Shown here piece by piece: positions 8,651 to 18,981 of a DNA stretch of 48,856 nt. The DNA is taken from the NCBI RefSeq assembly GCF_026151205.1, contig NC_087084.1:6815538-6864393 (forward strand). Direction: 5' to 3'. This DNA is from Bolinopsis microptera (lineage: Eukaryota > Ctenophora > Tentaculata > Lobata > Bolinopsidae). The notes under the pieces were generated by a model that did not search any database, was not told the origin of the DNA, and saw only the letters and a program-made list of their open reading frames with translations. Numbering within the stretch: the first letter of the stretch is position 1; every line of letters starts with the position of its first letter. A program made the position numbers and the translations under genes.

Positions 8651-11600
8651 TTAGCTCAATTTAGCGGCTTTGGATTCTCTGCTGTCAGTTTCTGACGAAA
8701 GGTACCGTTTTGAATCTGATGAAACTGGTATCACATGATTATCATCGATACCGGGAGTAACATGCTCCTCTGTGTACTCTCGTGAAGGCCCAGGCCGTTC
8801 TCCATCATCGTGGGGCAACGTATTTGACCCCTTTTCAACAGAGGTTACTTTTACATCTGATCCGTTTTTAACACAATCGACATCTAATATGTATTCAGTC
8901 GGGTTAATATCTGATCCGTTTTCAGTCGGGTTCATATCTGATCCATTTTCAGTCGGGTTCATATCTGATATATTTTCAGTCGGGTTGATATCTGAGGTGT
9001 TTACAGCGGGGTCAATATTTGAACTATTTTCAGCGGGGTCGATATTTGAACTATTTTCAGCAGAGTTTAAAGTAACATTAACACTTGCAGTCCTCCTCGG
9101 TTCCTGTTCTGTGTTAACGTTTCCTACCACTCGCCGATTAATTTCCTCATACGGTCTCCCCAGGGCCACAGACAGCACACGGTGTGTTAACCGGTGCTCT
9201 GAAGTCTGCTCCCCTCCACTCACCACTACGTTCTCCAGTTGTAACGCCGAACCGGATACCAGTTCTCGAACTTTCTGGTGGAAATATTGTGAAGCTAGGG
9301 ACAGGTTATCAGAGGGTGGGTGAACGTTGTTGTCTCGAGTGTTGTGCTGGAAGTTTCTCACTTTCCTGTTGACGAATATTTTATCTGAGCGAAGAGAGTT
9401 CCGGAGGGTTTCGTTGAAGATCTCCGCGATTGCGTTGACACGCCCCTCCAGGACCTCCTGTCCAGGCATCTCCGGGTCGAAGTAAGGGTAAAACTCAGGG
9501 AGGGGTGGAGGAGCTGGGGGAGGGACAGGGTCGTCAGTGCTCATGTCCAGTGACTCTCTGATGTTCTTAGCGATCATGTTCGAGATGTAGACCAACTCAA
9601 GGGTCAGGAAGTTGTGGTTCGGGGGGAACTCCCCGGAAAGATTACACTTGATTCTTTTAACGAATTCGCTGCCTATGATGGCAATCCTAGCGCGCATAAT
9701 CTGGATATTACGTGGGTCGAGTTGAAAAAAGGGACTTTGTTCGTTTCTGTGGCTTAGCCTACCTCTGAGCCTGACTCGTTCCCGTTGGGGTTGAGCCCCA
9801 ACTCTTGGCGGGGGTTCAGCTCTATCCCCCCTGAACGGTAACTCTATAGCGATGTTCACACCTCCCGCATTGATGTGAAGGTTACCGTCTTCCATTCTCA
9901 TTGCGGGGATCACCTCGTTTGCTGGGTCCGCCCGGTTTGCAGCAACGGCCGCAAATAGATGGTGCCCTTGTTCCGCGTTAAGGTTGATCCTGAAATGTTG
10001 CTCATCCTGACCCGGGACAACGTTTTGTCCATCAACTTGGAACTGTATCTGATCGTCGACATCAGCAACATCTTCCTCGTTGGGTGGGTCGGGGAAGGGA
10101 GCGAGAACTGGTATGGGCTGTCCAGGTCCTACTTCTGGTAAATCTTCAGCTGGCGCATTATTTTGAGGGGCGGGTTGGTCTGGGAGTGCAGCAGCTGGTG
10201 GTTGGGAATCAGCCTCTCTCATGGGGTTGGGTTGTACTACTGGATCAGCTTGATTGTATCCAACTGCTGGTAACGTATTCTGAGGTTGCGGGTTGTGTGC
10301 AGTAACAGGTTTTACTGCAGGACCAGGCTCAGGAATATCAGCGGGGGGAGTGGTAACTGGAACGGGGGGAGTGGTAACTGGAACGGGGGGAGTGATAAAT
10401 GGAACGGGGGGAGTGATAACTGGAGCTGGGACTTGGGGCAGAGCTGGTTCCGGGGGCCTCTGAGCTTGCTGATGAAATTGTTGAGAAAGTCTCTGCAGTT
10501 CGACCAGTCTTTGTTCAACTAGTCCTTCATCACTGGCTATCTGATTTGGTTCAGCAACAGGAGCAGATTCGATAAGATCAAAAAGATTTGAAGCCGATTG
10601 CAAGGTTTGCTCGAATCTCCTGGACACAGAAAGAAGGTTTTGCTGCCGACCAGTTCCTCGCCTTCTCACCATGTCCTCCGCTATCATACGTCTCTGCTGC
10701 TCCAGCAGCGCTCTACCTCTACCTATTGCTTCTCCTAAACTTCGCTGACCAGTTCTTCCGCCAGGTCTCGGTGCTGCATCACCCTGTGCTGAAGGAGCCC
10801 CAATATTGTTCATTGCCACAGCAGGTCTTTGAGCAGTGGCAGGCGTTCCTACTGTTCTAGGGTTCACAGCCGGTTGTTCTGGGTTAAGAGCAGGTAGTTG
10901 AGGATTTGGAACAGGTTGCTCAGGATTTGGAACCGGTTGTTGAGGATTTGGAACAGGTTGCTCAGGATTTGGAACCGGTTGTTGAGGATTTGGAACAAGC
11001 TGTTGTGCTCTGCGACGAACAGCGATCTGCAGACGACGATTGGGATTTATTCTCGCGAATACCCTCCTAACAGGGCCAACACGCTGTTGCCCGTCTTGAT
11101 CAGCTCCAGCTCCAGCTACAGCTCCAGCTACAGCTACAGCTCCAGCTCCAGCTCCAGCACCAGCTCCAGCTCCAGCTCCAGCTCCAGCTCCAGCTCCAGC
11201 TCCAGCTCCAGCTACAGCTCCAGCTCCAGCTCCAGCTCCAGCTCCAGCTACAGCACCAGCTCCAGCTCCAGCTCCAGCTCCAGCTCCAGCTCCAGCTCCA
11301 GCTCCAGCTACAGCTCCAGCTCCAGCTCCAGCTCCAGCTCCAGCTCCAGCACCAGCTACAGCACCAGCTACAGCACCAGGACCAGGAGGAGGAGGAGGAG
11401 GAGGTGGAGGGGGGATAGCTGCACCCCTCCTCAGCCCTCTATTTAGACGAATATTCGGGGCCACTCCCACTGCACCGTGTCTGCGGTGTCTCCTCCTATC
11501 TATAACCATGATGGGTTGCTGAGGGTCCTCACCTCGCCGCCTCCCTCTCCGTCTGTTAATCATGATGATAGGTTGGGTGGGTGCTCTGGCTCCAGCTTCA

Positions 11601-13595
11601 AGCAGCTCCCTTCTCAACCGGTGTCTTCTGTTCCGGAACTTTCTGTATTGTCGATAGTAGGCTCGCCAAGCACCTTTTAACCGGTCTTTCTGTCTGAAAT
11701 TAAGATATTTGCTTTATTAAAATTAACATATCATTCAAGATGTAAAATAACTTTACAAACGGTAAAAAGCTATCAGCTGGGTGTAGCCCAGTAGCCAATG
11801 GAATAATTTAAAACGTTAAGGAAGTTGGGAGCCCCTCCGCACAAACACAATTTAAAAAGAGGAAGGATATGATATAAATTGCACTAGTGATACTACTACT
11901 AATACTACTAGTAGTGATCTTTACCCTTACTGTAGTCTAGAGAACCAGGAGTGTTTCTTGCACACACTTCTCCACAAGTCATCTGAGTAAGCTATATTCT
12001 TAAACCTCCGACAAACAAAACTCATCTCTCGGAGATCTGAACCAGACAGGAAACTGAAATGGTTAGATTGCTGTCTGCTGTATTTGCCTGGAGTTGAAAG
12101 AAGGGGGAATATCTACGTCTTAATTATCGACTTTTTTAACGTTGGACAGATCTGTTAAAATTGGTGGAAATGACCATGGGATCTTGATAATTTAATCAGC
12201 ATTAACTAGGGTTCACTAGGGTTGGGGAGTGAGTGCACTAGAGTTACTATGGTTACTATGGTTACTATGATTACTATGGTAACTAGGGTTGGGGAGTGAG
12301 TTAACTATGGTCACTAGGGATCTTGTTAATTTAATAATGGGAGTTACTATGGTTTCTATGGTTCACTAGGGATGGGGAGTAAGTACACCAACCTGAAGAT
12401 TTTATCGATGACGTTGTCCGGCATGCGACTAAGCATAGGCAGGTTTATAATACCACCCTGCGACTTTATGTGGAGAACTGTCTTTGATACCAACTGAAGT
12501 GGAGGTTTCAGGGACATGTTGGTAAATTCAAGTATCATCAATCGTTGCTAATACTTGAATTTTACTTTTTTAAATGATTAATACCAGCAATATAAGTATT
12601 ATAATTTATTGGCATTAGGTAAGTACAAGTCTTGCACACACAACGTTTTGGAAATTATCCAATTATCTGATGAGATTTAGATTGAACCAAACTGGAACCA
12701 AATACAGGGAATTGTTATTAACAACTAAAGAATGTTAGAAATGCCATTACCTCCTCCTGAACATGACGTATCTCAGATAGCAGATCTCTGAAGGACCGGG
12801 GACCAATAGGAACATCAAACCGAATAGACTGAGCTAAGTCACGTGTCCAGGTTATCAGTAGTCCGTCATCTGGAGAGAGATTTGTTAAATTTTAAGAAAA
12901 TTAATTTAATTTAATTTTATTAGCAAAGGCATGTAATGAGTAAACCGGGGCAAATAAATTTTCGCTCACATAATATATATATGTAGTGAAACAAGGAAAT
13001 ATGACCAAATATTTTACACTTAAAAATAAAATGAATGTCAGCTAACCCATCCTGAGATGTCCTACTATTCTAGCTCCGATGATGAACAGTTTGAGGGATG
13101 CGAGGGAGGTGGCTGTGAGCCTGTCTTGAACTTCTAGACATACCACATTCTCACCAGTGTCGCTGAAACAAACTTAATTTTAAACAGGGTGAAATATCAC
13201 TGAGATAGTGGGCAAAATGTATTTTTAATCTAGAAGAGAATTTAGTAATGGCTATTATTGATTGGCTTTTTTGTAAACCCATTCGATAACACGTGACAAG
13301 ATGACACGACCACCACGTGATAAGACTACCATTACCACGTGACACGACTACCACGTGACACTAACCTGTAACCTGCAGTACGGAGATACACCACACTAAA
13401 ATGCAGTTCCAGACACCCACTAACCAAACACCGGTACAGATCCAAAACAGTCTTGCAGTGGGGGTGGCAATCCACCCCCACAATCTGTGCAGTCACGTGG
13501 GCAGCTAGCTGTTTCTCGTTTGTCACGTGACTCATTGGAGTAGTCACGTGATCTGGGTCCAGCACGGCGGACGGCCCCGGCTGTTGCTGCTCCAT
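8651..13595 (-). CDS. five-exon gene for a ~1,220-aa low-complexity protein of unknown function (silk-like Gly-Ala tract)
   Basis: Exons joined by eye: 13366-13595 (ATG at 13595), 13047-13162, 12751-12869, 12393-12547 and 8651-11693. Every junction is GT-AG and the phases agree (2, 1, 0, 2), giving 3,663 nt, or 1,220 residues. The first ~200 residues look globular (for example NVVCLEVQDRLTA, LLITWTRDLAQSIRFDVPIG, SRMPDNVIDKIF) but match no family I know. They are followed by an Arg-rich stretch, ten prolines, about 95 residues of Gly-Ala/Gly-Val, heptads of the PNPQQPV/PNPEQPV kind, TPPVPVT repeats, a ~300-residue non-repetitive part, and at the C-terminus about seven 10-residue NPTENxSDIN-like repeats ending in a Lys/Arg-containing tail. 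No signal peptide or membrane segment is apparent. The Arg-rich part could act in nuclear or nucleic-acid binding. An acceptor at about 13620 leaves room for an additional upstream 5' exon. The gene is probably real; its function is unknown. Confidence 0.75.
11100..11390 (-). repeat. in-frame hexanucleotide (CTCCAG)n encoding (Ala-Gly)n
   Basis: The plus strand shows interrupted CTCCAG repeats, with CTACAG (Val) and CACCAG variants. It stays in frame in the last exon of the 8651-13595 gene and encodes its Gly-Ala block. Length polymorphism is expected. Confidence 0.95.
12180..12375. repeat. intronic GGTTACTAT tandem and a duplicated ~110-bp module
   Basis: A module running from GATCTTG(A/T)TAATTTAAT to GGG(T/A)TGGGGAGT occurs twice, with GGTTACTAT-type 9-bp repeats between. 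It lies in intron 4 of the five-exon gene, next to a 5' splice site (exon end 12393). Confidence 0.7.
13284..13555. promoter_or_regulatory. cluster of CACGTG E-boxes across exon 1 and intron 1
   Basis: At least seven CACGTG palindromes, most as CACGTGAC or its complement, lie in about 270 bp spanning intron 1 and exon 1 of the five-exon gene. This is the core site of bHLH-type factors. A regulatory role is inference: the same palindrome is common in minisatellites through the window. Confidence 0.35.
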
Positions 13596-13639
13596 TGAAG
13601 TTGAGATGGGATTTACATAGCTGAGGGGGTCTTATCAGT

Positions 13640-14900
13640 CTAAGTCATAAAAGCGGTTATTGAATTTCTATGATAGCGATTCTGGGTCTAGAAAAGGCAG
13701 TCGGAGGATGATTATTGGTTTATGCGTTGTAATATAGTAGTTTTGAACGTATTGGAATTAATTTCTTAAATATAATGCTTTCGTCATCACTATATTATGA
13801 TACATAAATAAGGTCCTGATAATGACGTTGTTAAGTATAAAGATGTTTGTCGTCATTTACAATTTGAAATGTTAATTTATTCACTTATACTTATTATATT
13901 TATTAAATTTGTTAAATGTATAACATATTTATCTCGTATAAATATATCATTATTAAATTAACTTATCACTCACTCAGATCGTGTTATTAATAACATAAAA
14001 TTAAATCTATTTTTAGAATCAATAATTACATATCCAGAAAATTCGCCACGGATGAGTTGATTCATTTAAAGACAGCAAGTGAAACACCCGGAACAGTGTG
14101 TAAATCAGTTACATAATTACATAATTATATAATTACATAATTACAGTTACTTTTAGATCAACAAATAAATATATTTACACTGATCGAAAAGAACTTACAA
14201 TTTTATATATGTTGTCATGTGAGAATATAACCCGTTTATCCGGTATTTGAAAGATGTAGTTATAATTAGGAATCGCTCACACATCACGTTAGCAGGATTT
14301 TAGCCATTTAGAAACCCCCACCCCCGGCTTTACAACCCCCTTCTAAGAAACCATCAGTATTGAGAGAAAACCCCTATATAAGCATAAATAATTATATAAC
14401 CAGCGAATCTGACGTGGAAACAGTTTAAATCGTGTGTTTTGTTTCTCCTATCCAACAATAAAGGCAACAATAAATGATCATTTTTGCAAAAAATTGGTAG
14501 TACTAGTAGCTAACGTAAACATTTCCAAACCACCTTCTCCTTAAGCTGCTCCTGAATATGCAAACGATCCCCAATTAACATTGTGATTAAATAATTATTA
14601 TTTACAGAATTATGATATTATGAATGATTGTTAATTCAAAATAAAAAAGCTTTGCCGTTCCCTGTACAAATGGTATGAGTGAATTTACAAATGATACAAA
14701 CTTTAAGGGTCAATTTACAAATGTTGTCAATGAAAAACATCAGGTATACAAATAATATTTTATGCACTTAACGTTAGAATAATATGAATCAATTCCTATT
14801 ATAATTATAAATAGATTCTACAGGTTCGTGCACTAAACTAGTTAATATTTATACATATTTCTGCGATCAACAGATCATCAGCTAATAAGGAATTGAGCAA
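13640..14900. other. gene-free AT-rich stretch
   Basis: Presumed intergenic region between the five-exon gene and the cystin-like gene. It has short TAATTACATAAT-type runs near 14110 and no coding signal. Confidence 0.5.
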
Positions 14901-14913
14901 CTACAAGAATTCA

Positions 14914-15004
14914 TGGGATGTCCGGAATCTCGTGGGATGCCCGGGATCTTTTGGGATGTCCGGGATCTTGTGGGATGTTCGGGATCTTGTGGGATGTCCG
15001 GGAT
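14914..15004. repeat. 19-bp minisatellite
   Basis: About five diverged copies of GGGATGTCCGGGATCTTGT, downstream of the cystin-like gene's stop codon. Confidence 0.9.
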
Positions 15005-15280
15005 CGGATTTATCACGTGACGACATTAAAAGTGAAATTAAATCACGCATAAGACAACAACATTCCCGGTTTCAATTCCTGATGGGTTAATTCCATCTTT
15101 ACTCTACTGTTTATTACCTTCTTCATTAGCAATACAACCCTATTCTCAAGAATATGATCTGAAACTGTCTGATGCTAAAATATCTGGAAATAATATGATA
15201 CTTGCTGTTTACTGTCATATATACAATACTGAGGGCAGAATGTTGATGTCACTAATTAGCTAACACTTTCTGACGAATGC

Positions 15281-16753
15281 TCAATAACTGAAGTCAAATT
15301 CCCGCTCAATACTCGCAATTAGTTCCTCATCCCTATCATCAAGCGGTCCGGACGCTAGCCCAGTCTTCTTGATACTACCATTTCGTCCCGTGCTGATCAC
15401 AGGCGTGCTCTCGTTAACTTGCCGGAACTTGCCGGGGTCGAACTTGTATGTAGTTGATGAAGGAGCAGGAAATGGAGCTGAGGACCGGGACAGTCCGTTT
15501 GTTTGTCCGTTTGTTTGTTGGGAGCGGGAGAAGATTTGGGATTCCTGTTGTTGGAGTTGGGAACCGAGGAGAGAGAATTTGTCCTTGCCTGGAAAGATTT
15601 GGTTGTAAAAAGGAGTGGAAGAGTGTTATAGTGTGACTATGTCTACGGGAAAGTTAGAAGATGCTACAAAGCCTCTCTCAACCGCTAATAAAGTTTTTGC
15701 AAATGGCGGAAATTGATTTCAGCAGAGAATTCACAAGTAATATTTTGAAAGTAGCAGTATGTAAATAAGTAATATAAGAAATGAGACTGACGGAGAAGAG
15801 AAGCGACGTCTCTATCCCCTCCCGACTTGTTAGTGTTAGGATCACTAGCATGTCTATTGTATACCCCGGAGAAGTGTGAAGGGGTGTGGTCCTCTACCGG
15901 ACCACTGTAGGAGTTGAAGCGACCTGAACCTGAGACGAGATAAGTCAGGGGTTTTATTTAATGGTAGGGAAATATTTTTGAAGCTATTTTTGAAGCTAAA
16001 AGCGCGAGCGGTTTTGACTTTATTTAAATCATAATAATTAGTATGACTCCACGAATGGTATAATGATTGATGACCATGATAAAAATATCAGCAGTTTTTT
16101 CCAGCAGTTTTTAGGCCCTACAAAAATCATCGTCAACTTCAACTTCAAGTACTTACCGGTTTGATCCCGGCTTTTGTAGAAGTTCTGACTCTTACTAAAC
16201 TGCTTCTGAGAGACCTGACCGTTACCAGGGTTACCAACAAGGACCTGCCCGTTACCAAGGTTACCAACAGACGATATATTGAACTAAAGTGTCGTGTACT
16301 CTGACCTAAATTAGTCTGGTTCCTGTTTGACGTGGTCATTAAGCCGTCTGACACAACAGGGTGGGGAGGTTTCCGAGAGGAGACCGTGTTATTCTGATCA
16401 AACTGGAGGGGGGACCTCGTGGGGAGGTTGTTGGAGGGGAAGGGTTCTTTGGAGAAGTTCACAGGAGAGGAGCCTGGAGTTGGGAAGGAGTTTTCAGAAG
16501 AGACTATTTTGTTTGAGTCGATCATATCTTCTTTGTCAAAGGAGAGGGTCTTGTTGGAATTTTCCAGGTCATTTTCAATCATCTTAGGAGTTTCGGCTTT
16601 ATTATGATCGATATGGACGGTTTCAACAAAGTCCTGGACATCCTGGACAAGATCACTTGCCTCGCGTGTACCAGCAGGTATCCTTTCCTGTACAATTACA
16701 TCTTCTTTTTGTTCAACTTTCAGAGGGCGCTTCTTCGAGCTGCTCCCACCCAT
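15281..16753 (-). CDS. cystin-1-like lipid-anchored ciliary protein, apparent frameshift
   Basis: Exon 1 is 16157-16753 (ATG at 16753) and exon 2 is 15281-15588. The donor CCG|GTAAGT and acceptor TTTCCAG| join in phase 1. The product starts MGGSSSKKR: Gly2 plus a Ser at position 5 or 6 is an N-myristoylation pattern, and it is followed by a basic patch. The middle is Ser/Asn/Gln-rich and disordered. The C-terminus has YKFDPGKFRQ and DDRDEELIASIERE. As I recall, vertebrate cystin-1 is also short, starts MGSGSS, is myristoylated, acts at the ciliary membrane, and ends with a closely similar ASIERE motif. The first ~155 codons and the VGNLGNGQVLVGNP...QTG part that joins exon 2 lie in different frames. 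The switch near 16275 needs one base lost or two gained, in an ATATAT run. It is an assembly error, a mutation, or a missed tiny intron. The homology is inferred from the two ends only. Confidence 0.5.
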
Positions 16754-16993
16754 CAAGCCATAGCGAGCCCTAAATTGGAGTTAATTTAGAGTTAATTTAG
16801 AGGTATTTGTTACAAATCAAGAATATCAGAAACTTGTTGTAAACCCTTATACACTCGGATCTATGCAAATAGCGGATGCTCAAATAGATTGGCCAAGCTT
16901 CAGTTCTGTAAGTAAGACAATAATAAAATTGTTAAAAATCCGAGCCCACGATATAAAGTTCAGAGTACCTAGTGGTGAAGTTTCAAGGGAGCA

Positions 16994-17169
16994 TTAGATT
17001 CAATTAGTTACAGCCTTATTAGCGCCTAATTAGATCATTAGATTCAATTAGTTACAGCCTAATTAGCGCCTAATTAGATCTTTAGATTCAATTAGTTACA
17101 GCCTTATTAGCGCCTAATTAGATCATTAGATTCAATTAGTTACAGCCTTATTAGCGCCTAATTAGATCT
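16994..17169. repeat. 44-bp tandem repeat, four copies
   Basis: Four near-identical units starting TTAGATTCAATTAGTTACAG and ending CCTAATTAGATC(A/T). It lies upstream of the cystin-like gene. Confidence 0.95.
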
Positions 17170-17278
17170 TTAGATGATTTACATAGTCCACACAATAGCT
17201 GAGACAGGGACGGAAGAAGATGAGGGCCATTATTAACAACCACTTTTTGGATATTTCTCAAGAAAAGGGCGCTGTTCC

Positions 17279-17335
17279 ACTACTACTACTACTACTATTA
17301 CTACTACTACTACTATAACCAGTAGTAGTTCCCAC
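17279..17335. repeat. (CTA)n microsatellite
   Basis: About a dozen CTA triplets with one ATT interruption, then CAGTAGTAG, which can fold back on them. Confidence 0.9.
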
Positions 17336-17339
17336 AACA

Positions 17340-18165
17340 ATTGAGTTTAAAACGCGTCCACAAACTTTTAGTTATACTGTTACTATTACAATTAACAATA
17401 AGTGACATAACCATGGTAACGATAGAAAATACAAATTGAAATTACACTGAAAAGTTCGTGTCTAAAATATCAAATCAAAATTAATTCAACCAAATTTTAG
17501 TACAAAGCTAAAATTGGAAGGGAGGTATATATCTTGTATATTGAACCAAAACTTTAAATCTGGAATTCTGAAAAAACACACGGTAAAAAAGGGATTGAAC
17601 ATTATTTTGTTCAACAATTGAATTGTTGCTCTCGGGAAAAATTAATACTCACATGGGAATAAGTTAACTAATAATGCGTCAGTAATTGGCTCTAATTTTC
17701 ATTAGGACACTTACTTAGTGACAAATAATCATGCTTATCATTAATTTTCATCATAATACGAGAATAATGTATTATTTAAGCGTCTATACACATTAATTAT
17801 AATGTAATATGTCACTACACAATATGAAGATTACATCTAAATTATTCCTAGTACTAAAAATCATTTCTATGTTAAGAAAGATAGAACAAATAATGTTGCA
17901 AATTCAAGGAATAAATTTAAGAATGTGACAAAAGCAAGAATGTGACAAAAGCAAGCTTATAGCTGAGAAAATAAGCACTTCAAAAGTCGAAAAATTCCAA
18001 ATGTTTTTTTTTAAGAGATAAAACATTCCATTGAAAAAGTTTGCCAAAAAATGAAATTGGTGCCCAATTTCGTAACTTCTCTGCATTTTTATCAAATCTT
18101 ATTTAAGACATTGTATCAAAGAATATATACTTATACCAGAATTTGTATAATTTAGATAATAGATA
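17340..18165. other. gene-free AT-rich stretch
   Basis: No coding or structured feature was recognised. Confidence 0.5.
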
Positions 18166-18167
18166 TA

Positions 18168-18475
18168 CAGTCAAACCTCTCTATACTGAAGAAGTGGCTC
18201 GGTATATCGAGGTACCCGGTATATCGAGGTACCCGGTATATCGAGGTACCCGGTATATCGAGGTACCCGGTATATCGAGGTACCCGGTATATCGAGGTAC
18301 CCGGTATATCGAGGTACCCGGTATATCGAGGTACCCGGTATATCGAGGTACCCGGTATATCGAGGTACCCGGTATATCGAGGTACCCGGTATATCGAGGT
18401 ACCCGGTATATCGAGGTACCCGGTATATCGAGGTACCCGGTATATCGAGATTCGAGGTACCCGGTATATTGACCG
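18168..18475. mobile_element. pogo/mariner-like MITE filled by a 17-bp minisatellite
   Basis: The left end CAGTCAAACCTCTCTATA (18168-18185) looks like a pogo/Tigger-type inverted end. The right end ATTGACCG (18468-18475) is its partial complement. Each end is flanked by TA (18166-18167 and 18476-18477), the target used by this group. Between them lie about 15 copies of CGGTATATCGAGGTACC, whose sequence resembles the inner part of such ends. The match between the two ends is short, so the call is tentative. The 17-bp array itself is certain. Confidence 0.55.
18203..18450. repeat. 17-bp minisatellite, about 15 copies
   Basis: Nearly perfect CGGTATATCGAGGTACC units, open on both strands because 17 is not a multiple of 3. 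Each unit has a GGTACC palindrome. Confidence 0.97.
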
Positions 18476-18499
18476 TATATACCAATATAATATAATAGT

Positions 18500-18850
18500 A
18501 AATATCATATAAGAGTATTTACAAAACTTATTTAGTAATAAATTTATAAGAATGTTGAATATAATTTATATATTATAATCATTTTGATTTTATTGTTCCA
18601 TATCTAGCATTTTAAAAATATTCCAGAAAAGCATGAAAATCATTGACAGAGTCAGTCGTATCAAAATTTTACAGGAAAATCATTAAAATGTCGCTTGAAT
18701 TACGTTTGTCATGTTTAAGCAAATAAGATTTATCAGCTTTTCTTAGCAAGGACAGGCTGTTATATAATATCATTTTATAACAGTACAAATATGATAACAA
18801 AATGACATAAGTCGCTGTAGAAATTATCTACACCCAAATAACCCATTTAT
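18500..18850. other. gene-free AT-rich stretch
   Basis: Nothing recognised. Confidence 0.4.
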
Positions 18851-18851
18851 T

Positions 18852-18980
18852 ACGTGACGTCACACTACCTACGTGACGTCACAATCTGACACGTGACGTC
18901 ACAATCTGACACGTGACGTCACACTCTGACACGTGACGTCACACTCTGACACGTGACGTCACAATCTGACACGTGACGAC
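18852..18980. repeat. 20-bp minisatellite of fused E-box and CRE sites
   Basis: Seven units of ACGTGACGTCACAATCTGAC. Most units contain TGACGTCA (the CRE palindrome) overlapped by (C)ACGTGAC. On the minus strand the array starts directly after the stop codon of the first CHMP4 paralogue, so it would lie in that gene's 3' UTR. Confidence 0.95.
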
Positions 18981-18981
18981 A

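Noticed and set aside
8772-11446. Plus-strand open frames opposite the five-exon gene, including a poly-Ser frame
   Set aside because: Shadows of the minus-strand coding exon. No splice support and no motifs.
16994-17169. Possible CRISPR-like repeat array
   Set aside because: Units abut directly without unique spacers, in a eukaryotic genome. It is an ordinary tandem repeat.
18143-18508. RYIEVPGISRYPVYRGT repeat protein
   Set aside because: The 17-residue period is three turns of the 17-bp minisatellite. Equally long frames occur on the other strand.
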